Shown here: positions 24,601 through 36,600 of the stretch, piece by piece
How positions within the stretch are numbered: the first letter of the stretch is position 1
Layout: every line of letters begins with the position of its first letter
Origin: Aradus depressus
Taxonomy: Eukaryota; Arthropoda; Insecta; Hemiptera; Aradidae
Assembly: GCA_963662175.1 (NCBI GenBank)
Contig: OY759214.1
Span: 1,736,001 to 1,800,000, forward strand
Reading direction: 5' to 3'
Length of the DNA: 64,000 nucleotides
Notes under the pieces: generated by a model
What the model saw: the letters and a program-made list of their open reading frames with translations, nothing else
Databases searched by the model: none
What the model was told of the DNA's origin: nothing
Translations under genes and position numbers: made by a program

Positions 24601-27600
24601 TCATAGATAAATATTGTTGTGTGAATCACCGGCAATGTTCTTCCCCTTCTCTTATGATATTTAACAAACGTAAGTCTTCACTCTCCATTTCAACCCCTCT
24701 TCTCCTGGGTTGAAAGTCAGTAGACGTCTTATTTATGCACATAATAATAAGTCTTCCCCCCCTCATTGTCGATTTTGCTGAAAATAAATAGGTGTCATCC
24801 TTATGGGGTTTTTGATCTACATATAAATTTGTGTCAATTCATTTGGGCGTCATCGTGTTTACTGACACACATCCAGACAGACATGAGGATTGTTCTTAAT
24901 TTTAGGGTGTGGCTAGTTTCTCACTTTCTACTCTCCTCTCCTTCTTGATCTGCCTCCACTGGTGTGTAGCGTACAGGCGGAGCAGGATGGTGGGGATCAC
25001 TCGAGTGCCGCCTTCCCTGCCTCCTTTAGGGAGTGGCTAGTTTCTCACTTTCTACTCTCCTCTCCTTCTTGGTCTGCCTCCACTGGTGTGTAGTGTACAG
25101 ACGGAGCAGGATGATGGGGATCACTCGAGTGCCGCCTTCCCTGCCTCCTTTAAGTTGGAGAATGAGGGTGGGAGCCAGGGGTGTTTTGAGAGGTCTCGCG
25201 CTGAAATACCATCGTGATATTATGTACGATTGTGAATGTTCAAAATAAAATAAAGAAATACATTTGGATTCAGGGTTAGGCAAATATTAAATTTCGATCG
25301 ATTAAAACTTAATACCGAAATTTAGACTGATTACATAACTTTCCTCATACCTACTACAGTATAGCTAGAAAAAGGAAGTGAATATTTAACGGAGAGTTTG
25401 AAAATGTTGTTTCAGGAGGTATATATTTGCGTACTCTGGAATACAACAAGACAGTGGTGTTGGTGATTGGGGAGGCTGAGGGCAAGAAGTGGCAGTTTGC
25501 CCAGGAATGGGAGATCCCTTGTGTGGCACCGTCGTGGATCTACGAGAGTGCAGAGAAGGGGGTGGCGGTGCAGTCGCAGCCTCACCTTCTTGCGGTCCGT
25601 CCAAAGTGCTCTACACCAACGTTGCCTGGAGGCGACCAGAACAGTAAGTTCCTCCGTAGACTCCAGTTATATACCCTGGAAAATAACAAAGTATGCCTTA
25701 TAATGTGCTCTAATATAAGTTCAAATGTACAGAAGAAAGGGGAATCACCGACAATGTACTTGCCCAGCATGGTTCAGTCAACTAGTTGTTGGCCTCTCTT
25801 TAGAACTAATGGATCGATTTGGATGAAAACAATATTTGTCTCACTGAGAGACTTCTGAGTCCTCATATAATATTTTGAGTTGCACTTCCCTCATTTGAAC
25901 CCCGCCCTCTTCCTTTTCCCATTCACAATTTCCAGATCCCACATAGCTTATGTTTTACCGGGCTTATGAGGATGTTATGTGTGAAATTTCATGGAAATGA
26001 GATGATTTGTTAGAGACCTAGCTAGTATATTTGCTGGGCCTCCCAGGACTCACTCTTTCCTCCTTCTCAACTTTGAGATGCCACATTGCTCGTGTCCTAA
26101 GTTGGCCCAACCTTGCAATAGCCTGCTTCTTGCTACGGTCCAACGTTAAACAGTTAGTTGGTACTCCTTTTATGTTACGATTTGCTCTTTCTATCCAAAA
26201 TGTTGAGATCTCATGTGATCTGGGTGAGTAAGAATGTTTCGCAAATTTGATGAAAATTTAATAACAGTGGAGGAGGTTTCACGAAATGGGACTCCTATGT
26301 GATATATATATATTGTAACGTTCTATATTGTCCATTACATGTAATATTTAAGAAATGGAAAATAAAATAAGTAAATACAACCTGTTTAGTAGACCTAAGG
26401 AAGGTTACTGGGGGTTATCTAATCGATTTGTACCAGGATCGATATAGTTTCAAAATATATCAAATCATTTATTTCAATTATGTCACAAATTTAAATGTTA
26501 GGCTAATAATTTGTTCACAATAAATGTAAGCAACTAGGATTGTATACGGGAATATGAAAGTGATATAAAAAAACCCAGATGTTTAGTGCTAAAGGCTGTA
26601 AAAATTGTGGGCCAATGACGGAGCTGAATCCAAAACGAGAGAGTAGTGAGCTGTCCCCTCGTGGAGAAGAGTCGTTGTTCAGAGTGAGATGTGAGAGGGT
26701 GTCTGTGGAGGGATCTGTGGAAAGATGTGCAGTGGAGTCAGTTTGATTGTCTGAGGACATAGAAGAAAAAGTGTGTGTGTATCCCGTAATAATGAAGATC
26801 AACTGGTAAAGACAGAGGACGTCAGAGGTCTACCAACAATCCCATCTCATCAGTGGTACAAAACGAAATCATCGATCATCAACTCAATACAGCATGCAAG
26901 CCCCGCAGGTTTAGTTGAATGTGTGTTTAAAAAAGAAAACTCTCTATGTCTGTAAAATTTATGTGATACTAACCCATAAAAATGTCATGATGAAATTTAA
27001 AATAAAAGAAAAATGTAACAAATTATTTTTAAAGTCTTTATTTTTATTTATAAATTATACATAACCAGGTTCTCTCATAATCGTTATTTCATATAATTAT
27101 TATTAAATTATATAATTAAATTAAAATATCAAGTAGCACTAATAGCAAGCGTTACAAATGTCGCTTCGAACAGGGACTTGAAAAATTAAGTACTTGAAAC
27201 ATCAGGGATTTGAAATATTAAATTTTATATGGCGCCCGAAAAAGAAAAGAAAATTATAAAAGGACCTTATGTATAATTTTGTAAAAAATATTTGTAAAAA
27301 TTAATTTTAAAACTGTATAAAAAGTTAGCGTCCAAAATGGCCGACTATAATAGAAGTTCTCAGAGAACAAATCTGAACAATAATGGCGGACAAAATAGAA
27401 TTACTTATGATAATTGCCTTCAGCCGGAGAGTGAGACGAATATAAATTTAAACACCATGATGGAAATGATAATAAAAAATATGAACGTAAATTTTGAAAT
27501 GCAATCAAAACATTTTGATGAAATAAAGGAGGATGTAAGCATAAAATTTGAAAATTTAAATAAAGATTTAAACAAACGTTTCGATCAATTTAATAAAATT

Positions 27601-30600
27601 GTTGATCTGAAAGTTAGTGATCAAAGTTTAGAAATAAATCATAAATGTGAACAATTAAATAATAAGATAGAAAGTGCGGTAGAAGCTGTCGAGAGTAAAT
27701 TAAATCGAAATATGAGTGTAGAGGGACAGGAAAATGGAGAAATAAAGGAAAATATAAACATCAATAAGGTGCTAGAGAAATTTAAATATATTACAATTCA
27801 AATAACAAATGGTAGTGTGGTGAAAAGACCGAATCATAATAAAAATAAAGAAACAAGGAAATTATACAATAAAAAAATCACAAACTTAAGAAAACATGAG
27901 ATAAATAAAATTAAAAGTCCTAGAAAAATCGGATATCGAAAAACAAATTTTCATAGATGTGTAAATGAACATAACTATAACAAGTGTAAAAAACTTGAGT
28001 TCAAAAATAATCATAATAAAAATAATTTGAAAAATTCGAAAACAAAATATCTACGTCAAAGAAATAAACGAATAAAGAAAAAGATAAGTTTAAACATTAG
28101 TAACAAATTTAGAAAAATAGATAATCGTAAACTAAATTATAAATATAAAAGAAAGAAAATAATAAGTGTTTAACCGATGAAATTTTGGATATTGAAAATT
28201 GCTTGTCTAGGATTATGATCTGGAACTATAAAATGTAACATTAAAATTAATAAAAAATTAAACATAGAAAGTATCAGTTAATATGTTGAATTTTGTCGAA
28301 ATGAATAATTGCAAAATAAAATGATATAATTAATTAATGAAAAATGTACCTGAGATTTGATATCACAATTTTATCTGTCAAGAATTGTTTGCATGTAAAA
28401 TTTGAGTTAATAAAAATCAATAAAAATAAAAAAAAATAAAATTAATGTAAACAAAGAAGTTGTCACTCGGTGTTTGAGCTGTCTAATTAATAAATAGTTG
28501 AAGTAAAGAATAAATTAAACTAAAATAACAAAATATGGAGCGTAAGAGAAATGATATGGCAACTAAGTCTTTGCAAGTTGAACTGATAAATGGATAAAGG
28601 ATGGGACAGCTGTTAGAGTCTTTTATGATAAACAACTGATATTTGTAAACAGTCCAACAAGTGTCAATATTGGATGTGTGTATTTTTATTTTTATGGTAT
28701 GTCTTGTTATTTTTTTTATATGATGTATGCTATATTTTTGTTGTATTAGAGTGGTGGTATTATAAAAATGGTAATAATGACCAATTTTGGGTCTGAGACT
28801 GAGTAAAAATATGAGAGTGGGTGATGTTCTGTCATAGAATAAAAAAAAAAAAAAAATAAAATATTCGCGAAATTTTTGGAGTTATACAATGGACCATTTA
28901 TAGTTGCCGAAAATTTTAATAATGGATCATATCTCATTAAATATTTATCCCCTAAAAATAGAGTAAAAGGTATATTTAACATCAGAGAACTTAAAGTATT
29001 ATAATGTCTGAACCATGAATGTCAACTGTATAGCTAGTCACACAGTTTTTTTATTACAAAGAATAAATAGATAGTACTGTGTTTGTATTTCCGGATCTCT
29101 GTGTATTTTTTTTATTTTTTTTTCTTCTCCCAGGTCCACCATGCGAACTATATCTAAAAAAAAAAAAATATATAGAACATTACTAAAAAAATTTATTTAT
29201 ATCGATGAAATATTTTGTGATAAGATGGAAGAGATATATTGTGCATGTGATATTATAAAGAGTATCGTAATTGTAAAGGGGTATTTTTATGGATATTTAT
29301 AAAATAAAAAAAAAAATTATATAATTAAATTAGATGTAAATAATGTTTAGTTTACTCTGCACGCTGAACAGAAAATTTATTATTTTTAAATGTTTTTAAA
29401 TAAAAACATATTTATTTATTGTAATATTATATTTATGGTGGTTATTTTATGGGAAATTTTATATAAGGGTTAGTATCGATGTTGAACTATTTATTGGTAT
29501 TTATGCATGCATTTTTTTATGGTATTGGTGATAAAATAAAAATATTTATAAAAAAAAAAAAAAAAAAAAATATATTAGTTTAAAGGGTTTGTTAGTGTTA
29601 TTTAACCGTAATTGTCAACAACGTGGGCCATGTTGATTTAAGGAGTTTAGCGTCCTTACGGAAACGAGTTATATTAACCCACAAATGGTTTTTGAGAGCG
29701 ATAATCGCTCGTAGGTTCAGAATAATAGATTGATAAAAGGAATTATCCTAAAATGGATAATAAAAAAAAAAAATAAAAACATATAATATTGAAATATAAC
29801 CTTGAAAGTAATTCCGTCTAATAATAATAATAATAATAAATAAAAAAAAAAAATATAGATAATTGAAAGGAGAGAGGGAATTGTACTTTTAATTAGAAGG
29901 AAGGATTAAAGAATGATTATTAAAAATTTTTAGGCTTAGCCTATAGGTGGGAAGGAATTGGATTATGAGTATTTTATGGTAGTAGGCGAAGATCCAAGGA
30001 GATCAGGATGGTTAAGAGATACCAGGGAGATTATTTAAGAATTTTAGATTATATTAAGGAGTGTGGGTAAATTGTATGGCAAATTAATGATTAGTGTTGG
30101 AATTTTGAATGTAGAATTTGCGTATGGAGAATAGAGTAGTGGTAAATAGAAGAAATGAGAAAATAAAGTAAAATAAGAAAATAAATCTAATATAACAGTA
30201 TGATAAGACGTAAATAAATTAATTGAATTGGATTTGTTACCTAATTGTTGTATAATATTATTAAAAGGAGTTACCTTGAAGAATGTATTCCATAATAGAC
30301 AAAAAATTTGTGTGTAATTAATTAAGTATAGAAACTGGGTCACCATGTTATTTTTGGGTCGCCAAGTGGGACATATAACCATAAGATTATGAAATAGTTT
30401 GGTACTAAACACTTATGTAAGCAAATGAATGATATATTTTGATATTTTAGCAGAGGGCAATGTAACGTTCTATATTGTCCATTACATGTAATATTTAAGA
30501 AATGGAAAATAAAATAAGTAAATACAACCTGTTTAGTAGACCTAAGGAAGGTTACTGGGGGTTATCTAATCGATTTGTACCAGGATCGATATAGTTTCAA

Positions 30601-33600
30601 AATATATCAAATCATTTATTTCAATTATGTCACAAATTTAAATGTTAGGCTAATAATTTGTTCACAATAAATGTAAGCAACTAGGATTGTATACGGGAAT
30701 ATGAAAGTGATATAAAAAAACCCAGATGTTTAGTGCTAAAGGCTGTAAAAATTGTGGGCCAATGACGGAGCTGAATCCAAAACGAGAGAGTAGTGAGCTG
30801 TCCCCTCGTGGAGAAGAGTCGTTGTTCAGAGTGAGATGTGAGAGGGTGTCTGTGGAGGGATCTGTGGAAAGATGTGCAGTGGAGTCAGTTTGATTGTCTG
30901 AGGACATAGAAGAAAAAGTGTGTGTGTATCCCGTAATAATGAAGATCAACTGGTAAAGACAGAGGACGTCAGAGGTCTACCAACAATCCCATCTCATCAG
31001 TGGTACAAAACGAAATCATCGATCATCAACTCAATACAGCATGCAAGCCCCGCAGGTTTAGTTGAATGTGTGTTTAAAAAAGAAAACTCTCTATGTCTGT
31101 AAAATTTATGTGATACTAACCCATAAAAATGTCATGATGAAATTTAAAATAAAAGAAAAATGTAACAAATTATTTTTAAAGTCTTTATTTTTATTTATAA
31201 ATTATACATAACCAGGTTCTCTCATAATCGTTATTTCATATAATTATTATTAAATTATATAATTAAATTAAAATATCAAGTAGCACTAATAGCAAGCGTT
31301 ACAATATATATATATATATATTTATTGGTCTAGTTGTTGAATGTATTTTTATTTTTCAGGTTTTCTCAGCTGTTCGGATATCTCAATAGTTCCGCATGCT
31401 CTGGAACATAGTAAAGTTGATGAAAGCAACATGAGCGCGGCGAGTATCGTGTCAGTGGGGAGCGTCGTTCGGACTGGTGGCGTCTGTCATCGAACCCCTG
31501 CTCCGGCCCCCACATCCGTCCCCGCCTCCTCACATCAGGCAACGGCCCCCACATCCGTCCCCGCCTCCTCACATCAGGCACCGTCCCTTTCTCAATATAA
31601 GAAGCTGTTGAAAGAATTGAAACTTAAAGATGTCAAGAATTCTGGACTATTTTTGGACGGTTGTAAAATTTATTTGAGTGGTTTTTCTGGAGAAGAACTG
31701 GAAAAATTGAAGAAAATTGTCAATTATTCAGGAGCCACAATATTTTCTCAAATAACGGACCGTCTCACTCATGTGATCGCTGGAGAGTTCTCAACCACCG
31801 ACGCCAAAGAGCTGGCTGCACTCATGCAAAGGTCTCTTGTCTTAAATACTGCTCATTTAACCAACTTTAGCTCTTTGTTTTGTAACATATAAACAGTTCA
31901 TTAAAGCATGTCTTGAGTGGTGCAACATGATCTAATTATTGCCGTAGCATAAGCGGTAATAGTTATAATAGAAATTGATTATTTATGTGGGTTGTTCATT
32001 CCACCCGACCCCTTCCCATCTCAATAGTGTCCTAACGCGCCCCCCCCCCCCTCCTCCTCCACTCTTTCTTTTCCTGGTTATTTGAGATTTAGAAATGTGG
32101 GGTGAAGAAATGTGTTGTTTAAAAAAAATCTATGTACCAAATAATGGAAATCCACCAAATAATGTTGTGGAAACATTTTTTTTAACTTTATGATATCTTG
32201 TGCCAATATAGTATTATGAACTATTAACGCTAATTGCTGTTGAAAAGTATGTTTTATTCGTTGTCAGACCTTTCTTACCTCATTTAAGTAATCTAAAGAC
32301 GATCTAACAATTACTTATTTTTAATCATGTTGAATTTCATTTTATTTTTTTCTACTCTCCGTTGATGTGTCTTCATGTGCGGGGAAAATAGTAAAAATCA
32401 AAAACATCTGCTAGGTTTGAGGTATATTATTACTTATTTCATATGATCCTAAGGGCAATGTCTGCAGAATGTGAAAATCGTTGCAAAATGCATAGTAGTA
32501 CAAATAGTGCAAGATCGGGAAAAGAGTAAAAGTGACTTGTACTCTGGTTCGTATACGCATACAATTCGTATTCCCTAACTTAAACTATTTCCCATATACA
32601 AAAGATTTATGTCAGAAGTTTTTCGAAAATACGGGATCGTGTAATTAATATCTATGACTGGTAATTCATTCTAGAACTATGTATTTATTTATTCGTTTTT
32701 TTTTTCTTTGCCTAGTGCTTGCTTTAACTTGCGCTTGCTTTGCCTAGGGCTTTAACTACGAGGTCCAATCGTCTACTTCGCCGTTCAGAGAAACGTAAGC
32801 TCGACCCTTCAGTGGAAGTCTTAAATTTTGCCTATGTTAGAGTAGGAATCTTTAATGAGTATCTGAAATCGCACAGGCCCTTAACGTCCCATCCGAAGGA
32901 CGACGGGCTAACTTTTTTCTTTACTTCTCAGATAATCAAAACAAGGGAATCGGCGGGGATCGATCTCACGAACTTTGGCACTGGACGCAAACCAAAAAAC
33001 TCTGTTCTAATATTTTTTATAACTTCTAAGTTGAAAAACGTGGACATATTGTGGACACATACTCTAAATAAATAAATAAAACTTTTTTTAAAAAAATATT
33101 GCTCATTCCAAAAAACTGTATTTGTAGACTACCGGTTTCGGCATTGCTACAAACTAAACCAAACAAACCTCTTATTGTATTGCCGAAACCGATACTTCAT
33201 GTAAACGTGTGGCATAGATAATATTTCAAAAAAAAAGTTCATTTTATTTATTTACTGTTTAGTTCATGAAAGGATTGCTCACCTACGGAACCTCTCAGTG
33301 TGTGACCTGATCCCTCTTCTCCATAATATTGACGTAAAATAGATCTTTTGGTCAGTCCTTTTTGTGAAGTTTCGTTTTTTTTTTTTTTAACATGTGTATA
33401 TGTCTCTTCCACGGCCCAAACCGTCCAACTAGAAATGTTATACTTGATATGTGAACGCAGTGCAGCAGCCCAGCCTCAGGAGAAATATGTACACATTTCT
33501 GACTAATCCAGCGTCATAAAAATGCGGAAAACGGTGGTTCGCTTCAAAAACAATGGTCATCAAATACCCCCAACATGAATTTGGGATCAGTTTTTCGAAT

Positions 33601-36600
33601 TTAAAAAAAATAATATTCGTCATTGATGGCAATCCATTTTCAAAAGACTGTTCTACTCATATAATTTATATTATTGATAAGTTGCTAAAATCGTCTAACT
33701 TGAAGTTCCTACGCGGGAAGATGACGTTACTAACCTGCCTAAAGTTACTAAGCTGCTTTTTGTTATTTCGTGATGTGTTACTGCTGTTTTAGACCTCACA
33801 TAGTAACGCTCGACTGGCTGCTCGCCTCAATGCAGGAGGCACGACCGGTCTCTGTCGACCCCTTCCTCTGTCTTCAGTCCAACCCAGCTCCTCCCGCCTC
33901 TCCGCTCAGTCACAAGGTACAGTCGAGTCCCGATTATCCGGGCAAACAGAGGGGAATTTTACCCCGGTTGTTCCAAAACCACGAATAAACAAAACAAAAG
34001 GTATACAAATTGTAAAAGAATAAAATTAATAGAAGTCCTCACATGCTACACACATCTAACAATAGACAGAATACAGATTATTCTGAGGTCAAATGTATAC
34101 GTACATAAATATATGATACATAATTTTTTTAGAAAAAATGAAACTATTATAGTAATTTTTCATGGAGCTATTGAACGCTAATTTATTTCAAGTGAGTCGA
34201 CCTAAAATGGTATTATCTGATAAACGTTTCGGGAGACATGTCCTAGTCTTAGTATCGGTCTCATTGGAAAAATGAGACTAAACCCTGCAAAAATCAATAT
34301 TTTATCTCAAAAATGTACTTCAGAAATTTGGATGATTTTGTTACGTTTTAGTCCATTTTGATGAGTCGAATACTGAGGATGGGAAGACTCTCCTGAAACG
34401 GTTATCGTTAATATGATTTAAATCGATTGGAAAGTGAAATTAATACCCCGGATAATTGAAGCTTTACTGGATTTTTTCTTGGTTTTTAGCGGGATTTTAT
34501 ATCAGTTTTGACGATATCCATCTTTCTCGATCGATACTTCAAAGGATTTGGCGAAACCAATATACTCGTATATTTATTTTGCACATATTATGGGTCATGG
34601 GACACACCGGGAAATGTATATGGGCCCGGAGTTTGAACATAGTGTCGAAACATTTACTTTTTGAAAAATGTTAGTTTTCTACAAACAAAATCTAAACCAA
34701 TATATCGTTCCTCTTGTGAAGACGCGTTCGAAGCGCTTGACCTTTGTAGTGTCTGTATCTTGCCCTCGGACTTTTCTTGCTAGTTTTATTCAAATATTCA
34801 GCACATAATAATTTCTCCTTATCAAATCATTTGCAGTAATTAATTGCCAAAAATTATGTAATTGATTATTAATTTTGACTATTTGAGTGGTTGACGCGAA
34901 AAAGGTTCTAAGCGCCACTCTAGTCGAAAATGAGATTTCTGTGGAATCAGGTTCTATAGGTCTCTAGGGACTGTGTAGGCAAGTTTTTTTTGCCGTTACA
35001 GCAGCAGTTGGTGGTATTGAGCCCACGTCAGCTTTGAGCCTCATGAAAGAAGGTTCTAACAGCCACCAGTAGTTCTCAACATGGCAGAGGAAGGAAGTGT
35101 TATTTTGGCGTTTAGAACATTTTTCGCGTCAACCACTCAATTATAGGTTTTGGATCTGGCGCTCAACATTATATTATTTTACCAATTATATTATTTATGT
35201 TTAAATGCATTGTTGATAATAATCAACTTTTTCATTTCAGCTAAACATATGAATTTTGTTTTATAACGTAAAACTTTATGTGCTAATATATTTTTAAATC
35301 AATTTTAATTTTTTGAATATTTATTGATTATATCTTTTAATAGAGTTTTAATAACTGAAAAAACGCAAATGGGAAAGAAAAAAGTGATTTCAGTTAAAAA
35401 AGAAAACTCGGTATTATTTTTTTAAAGTTTAATGTCCGAGTCCACTTTTGCGGTTTTTGTCGATACAGTGAAAACACTAGTAATAAAAAAATTTGTTTAA
35501 AGAAAAAATACATGGAAAATTGTACCGGTTTAGGGTTATCCTATCTTCAGCACAAGTTCAATCTAAGTTGTTCCTTTTTATTCCTTCTTATATGATTAGC
35601 GTGTTTTTTTTTGTTTTTTTTCAGATTCAAAATACTTTTTGAAATGGTTCTGTTTTTAATAAATAAAAAAAAAAACAGCTCTATCTCTGTGTTTATGGTC
35701 GTGTGTTGTTTTGTTGATAGGGCCTGAAATTGCTGAAGTCGCACCAGGACGCAGATACTCCACACACTGAGGGCAAAGTTGCCGTGTCTAGAAAGCTATT
35801 TGTAAAGGCCAAGAAAAGTATGTATTATACAACTATTTGTGTATTTTAGCTGCCTTGAAACTTGTATCATCTTGAAAAGTTGGTTACATCTCACTTGTAC
35901 TTTTTGTCCTAAACACTGAACCCAATACTCACGCATTCCTTTAATAGGAAATAGTAATAATCTATTTTTGTAAATGAATCAAAGCTAAAACATATAAAAA
36001 ATATAATCCATGACGAATTATTCAACTAATTTTTTGCTCTCACTCCAATACCAATCGACCTTTTGGACTAATTATGCGACTTGTGAATCCTCGAGTTGAT
36101 TTGATACTCTTATTACATCGGTAGTTATTGGGAGTTTTCAGTTGAGCCCTCTCTCTGACCTCCCCCCCCCCCCCCCCCCCCCCCCTCCGTTCTGTCGATT
36201 CCACTAAACATGTATACGTGTCATCCGTATGGCCTTTTAAATTTACATGTGAAATTTTGTGTTGAGATATTAATTACAACGGCAATTATTAAAGTTTCCT
36301 GCCTAATTTCCCCCGATTATTTCGACCGGTTTGGCTGAAATTCAATGGGTGTCCCTATGGGTTTCTGAATACACATATAAAATGAGGGTACATTCTCTAT
36401 TGGGATTTATCGTGTTGACCCAAGTGGACCCGACCCCCCTGTGAGTTGGTAGCAATACAGTGTCATCTTTCTAAACTTTCTTTCCTAAGACCCAACATTT
36501 CAGGTTTACCCTCTGCTATTTTCCTATTTTCTCCTAAACTAAGCACAGTACCAGCTATAACTTCCATCTATTACAATTGAACATTTTTTTCTTTATTCTT

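Larger units (their letters stand above)
26314..31303 (+). mobile_element. Non-autonomous LTR retrotransposon
   Basis: Two direct 843-base LTRs (26314-27156, 30461-31303) with TGTAACG...CGTTACA ends; no difference seen by eye, so insertion is recent. Integrated in an AT dinucleotide run, giving an ATAT duplication that is ambiguous in that context. The internal 3304 bases hold one gag-like ORF and no protease, reverse transcriptase, RNase H or integrase that I can find. Probably Ty3/Gypsy-like from its tRNA-Lys-type primer site, but that is inference. Lies in TOPBP1 intron 6. Confidence 0.9.

Noticed and set aside
30044..30412. 122-codon minus ORF inside the LTR element
   Set aside because: Composition reflects AT-rich sequence; no retroviral or host motif; antisense to the element.
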